A DNA stretch of 64,000 nt from Hyphomicrobiales bacterium (GTDB taxonomy: Bacteria > Pseudomonadota > Alphaproteobacteria > Rhizobiales > Rhizobiaceae). Positions 63,861 through 64,000 of the stretch are shown in pieces (the stretch's first letter is position 1; each line of letters opens with the position of its first letter). The translations under genes were made by a program, and so were the position numbers. The DNA lies in the NCBI GenBank assembly GCA_900469445.1, contig UBXM01000029.1:20557-84556 (forward strand), in the 5' to 3' direction. The notes beneath the pieces were generated by a model. The model made no database searches, had not been told where the DNA came from, and worked only from the letters and a program-made list of their open reading frames with translations.

Positions 63861-64000
63861 ATGTCGGTGAACAAGCCGGGCCGCGGCCGCATCTATTCCT
63901 CGATCACCGAAACGATCGGTGACACCCCGCTCGTGAGGCTGGACAAGCTGGCGAAGGAAAAGGGCGTGAAGGCCACGATCCTGGCCAAGCTCGAATTCTT
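63861..64000 (+). CDS. cysK: Cysteine synthase A (5' part only)
   Basis: The first 46 codons of an O-acetylserine sulfhydrylase, cut by the window end. RIYSSITETIGDTPLVRLDKLAKEKG is divided here as the N-terminal CysK pattern SITETIGDTPLVRL, and AKLEFF starts the segment that leads to the PLP-binding Lys. A GAGTGGAG ribosome-binding site precedes the ATG. The enzyme makes cysteine from O-acetylserine and sulfide. The preceding 216-bp gap to dut probably holds its promoter. Confidence 0.92.
   Translation, partial: MSVNKPGRGRIYSSITETIGDTPLVRLDKLAKEKGVKATILAKLEF

Noticed and set aside
1..64000. CRISPR array, prophage, IS element, tRNA or rRNA genes
   Set aside because: No regularly spaced repeats, phage structural or integrase genes, transposases, or tRNA/rRNA-like stretches were found on reading the window.

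Overview
The window looks like a piece of the main chromosome of an alphaproteobacterium of the Rhizobiaceae (Rhizobium, Agrobacterium, Neorhizobium or a close relative). This rests on high GC coding sequence, both ornithine-lipid acyltransferase genes (olsA-type and olsB), the two-domain malic enzyme next to mutS, the lptC-lptA-lptB-rpoN-hpf-ptsN order, the rph/hrcA divergent pair, dnaA facing away from rpsT-side genes, and three copies of a RIME-like rhizobial intergenic element. No rRNA, tRNA, CRISPR array, prophage or intact insertion sequence was seen. Almost all of it is ordinary housekeeping DNA.

Layout. 0.1-11 kb (mostly minus strand): olsA-type acyltransferase, Fur/Mur regulator, rimI, tsaB, NfuA-like scaffold, universal stress protein, trpS, a VOC gene broken by an in-frame amber codon, a secreted M15 peptidase (plus), murJ and glnD. 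11-22.4 kb: membrane-anchored AraC regulator, MYG1 protein, Gre factor, mutS, divergent malic enzyme, a small Phd/VapC-type toxin-antitoxin module whose toxin is frameshifted, olsB, and a soluble hybrid histidine kinase. 22.4-32.4 kb: lspA and two RNA methyltransferases in an overlapping operon, a CoxG-like protein, lapA-like/ihfB/sppA, then the plus-strand lptC-lptA-lptB-rpoN-hpf-ptsN block. 32.4-43 kb: hemW-rdgB-VOC-rph (minus) divergent from hrcA-grpE (plus), dnaA, an 820-bp regulatory gap, rpsT, enoyl-CoA hydratase and fpg. 42.7-64 kb: ubiE-ubiB, an aromatic amino-acid lyase homologue without the MIO triad, a coiled-coil membrane protein coupled to a ClpP-fold protein, an MFS/LysR divergent pair, coaBC, MmcQ, a class II amidotransferase, otsB-otsA, a molbindin, TrmO, a FecCD-type ABC importer with a ModE-like palindrome upstream, yigZ, prfC, dut and the start of cysK.

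The genes do not form one system. Coherent sub-themes are: ornithine-lipid synthesis (both acyltransferases within about 20 kb), LPS export coupled to nitrogen/PTS regulation (lpt-rpoN-hpf-ptsN, with glnD elsewhere in the window), replication and chaperone control (dnaA, hrcA-grpE), and possible molybdate handling (molbindin plus FecCD importer). The items most worth following are the lyase with Cys-Ala-Asp in place of Ala-Ser-Gly, the 47-bp near-perfect palindrome over the antitoxin start with a frameshifted toxin, the cluster of GANTC (CcrM) sites upstream of dnaA, and the ModE-like operator at the importer.
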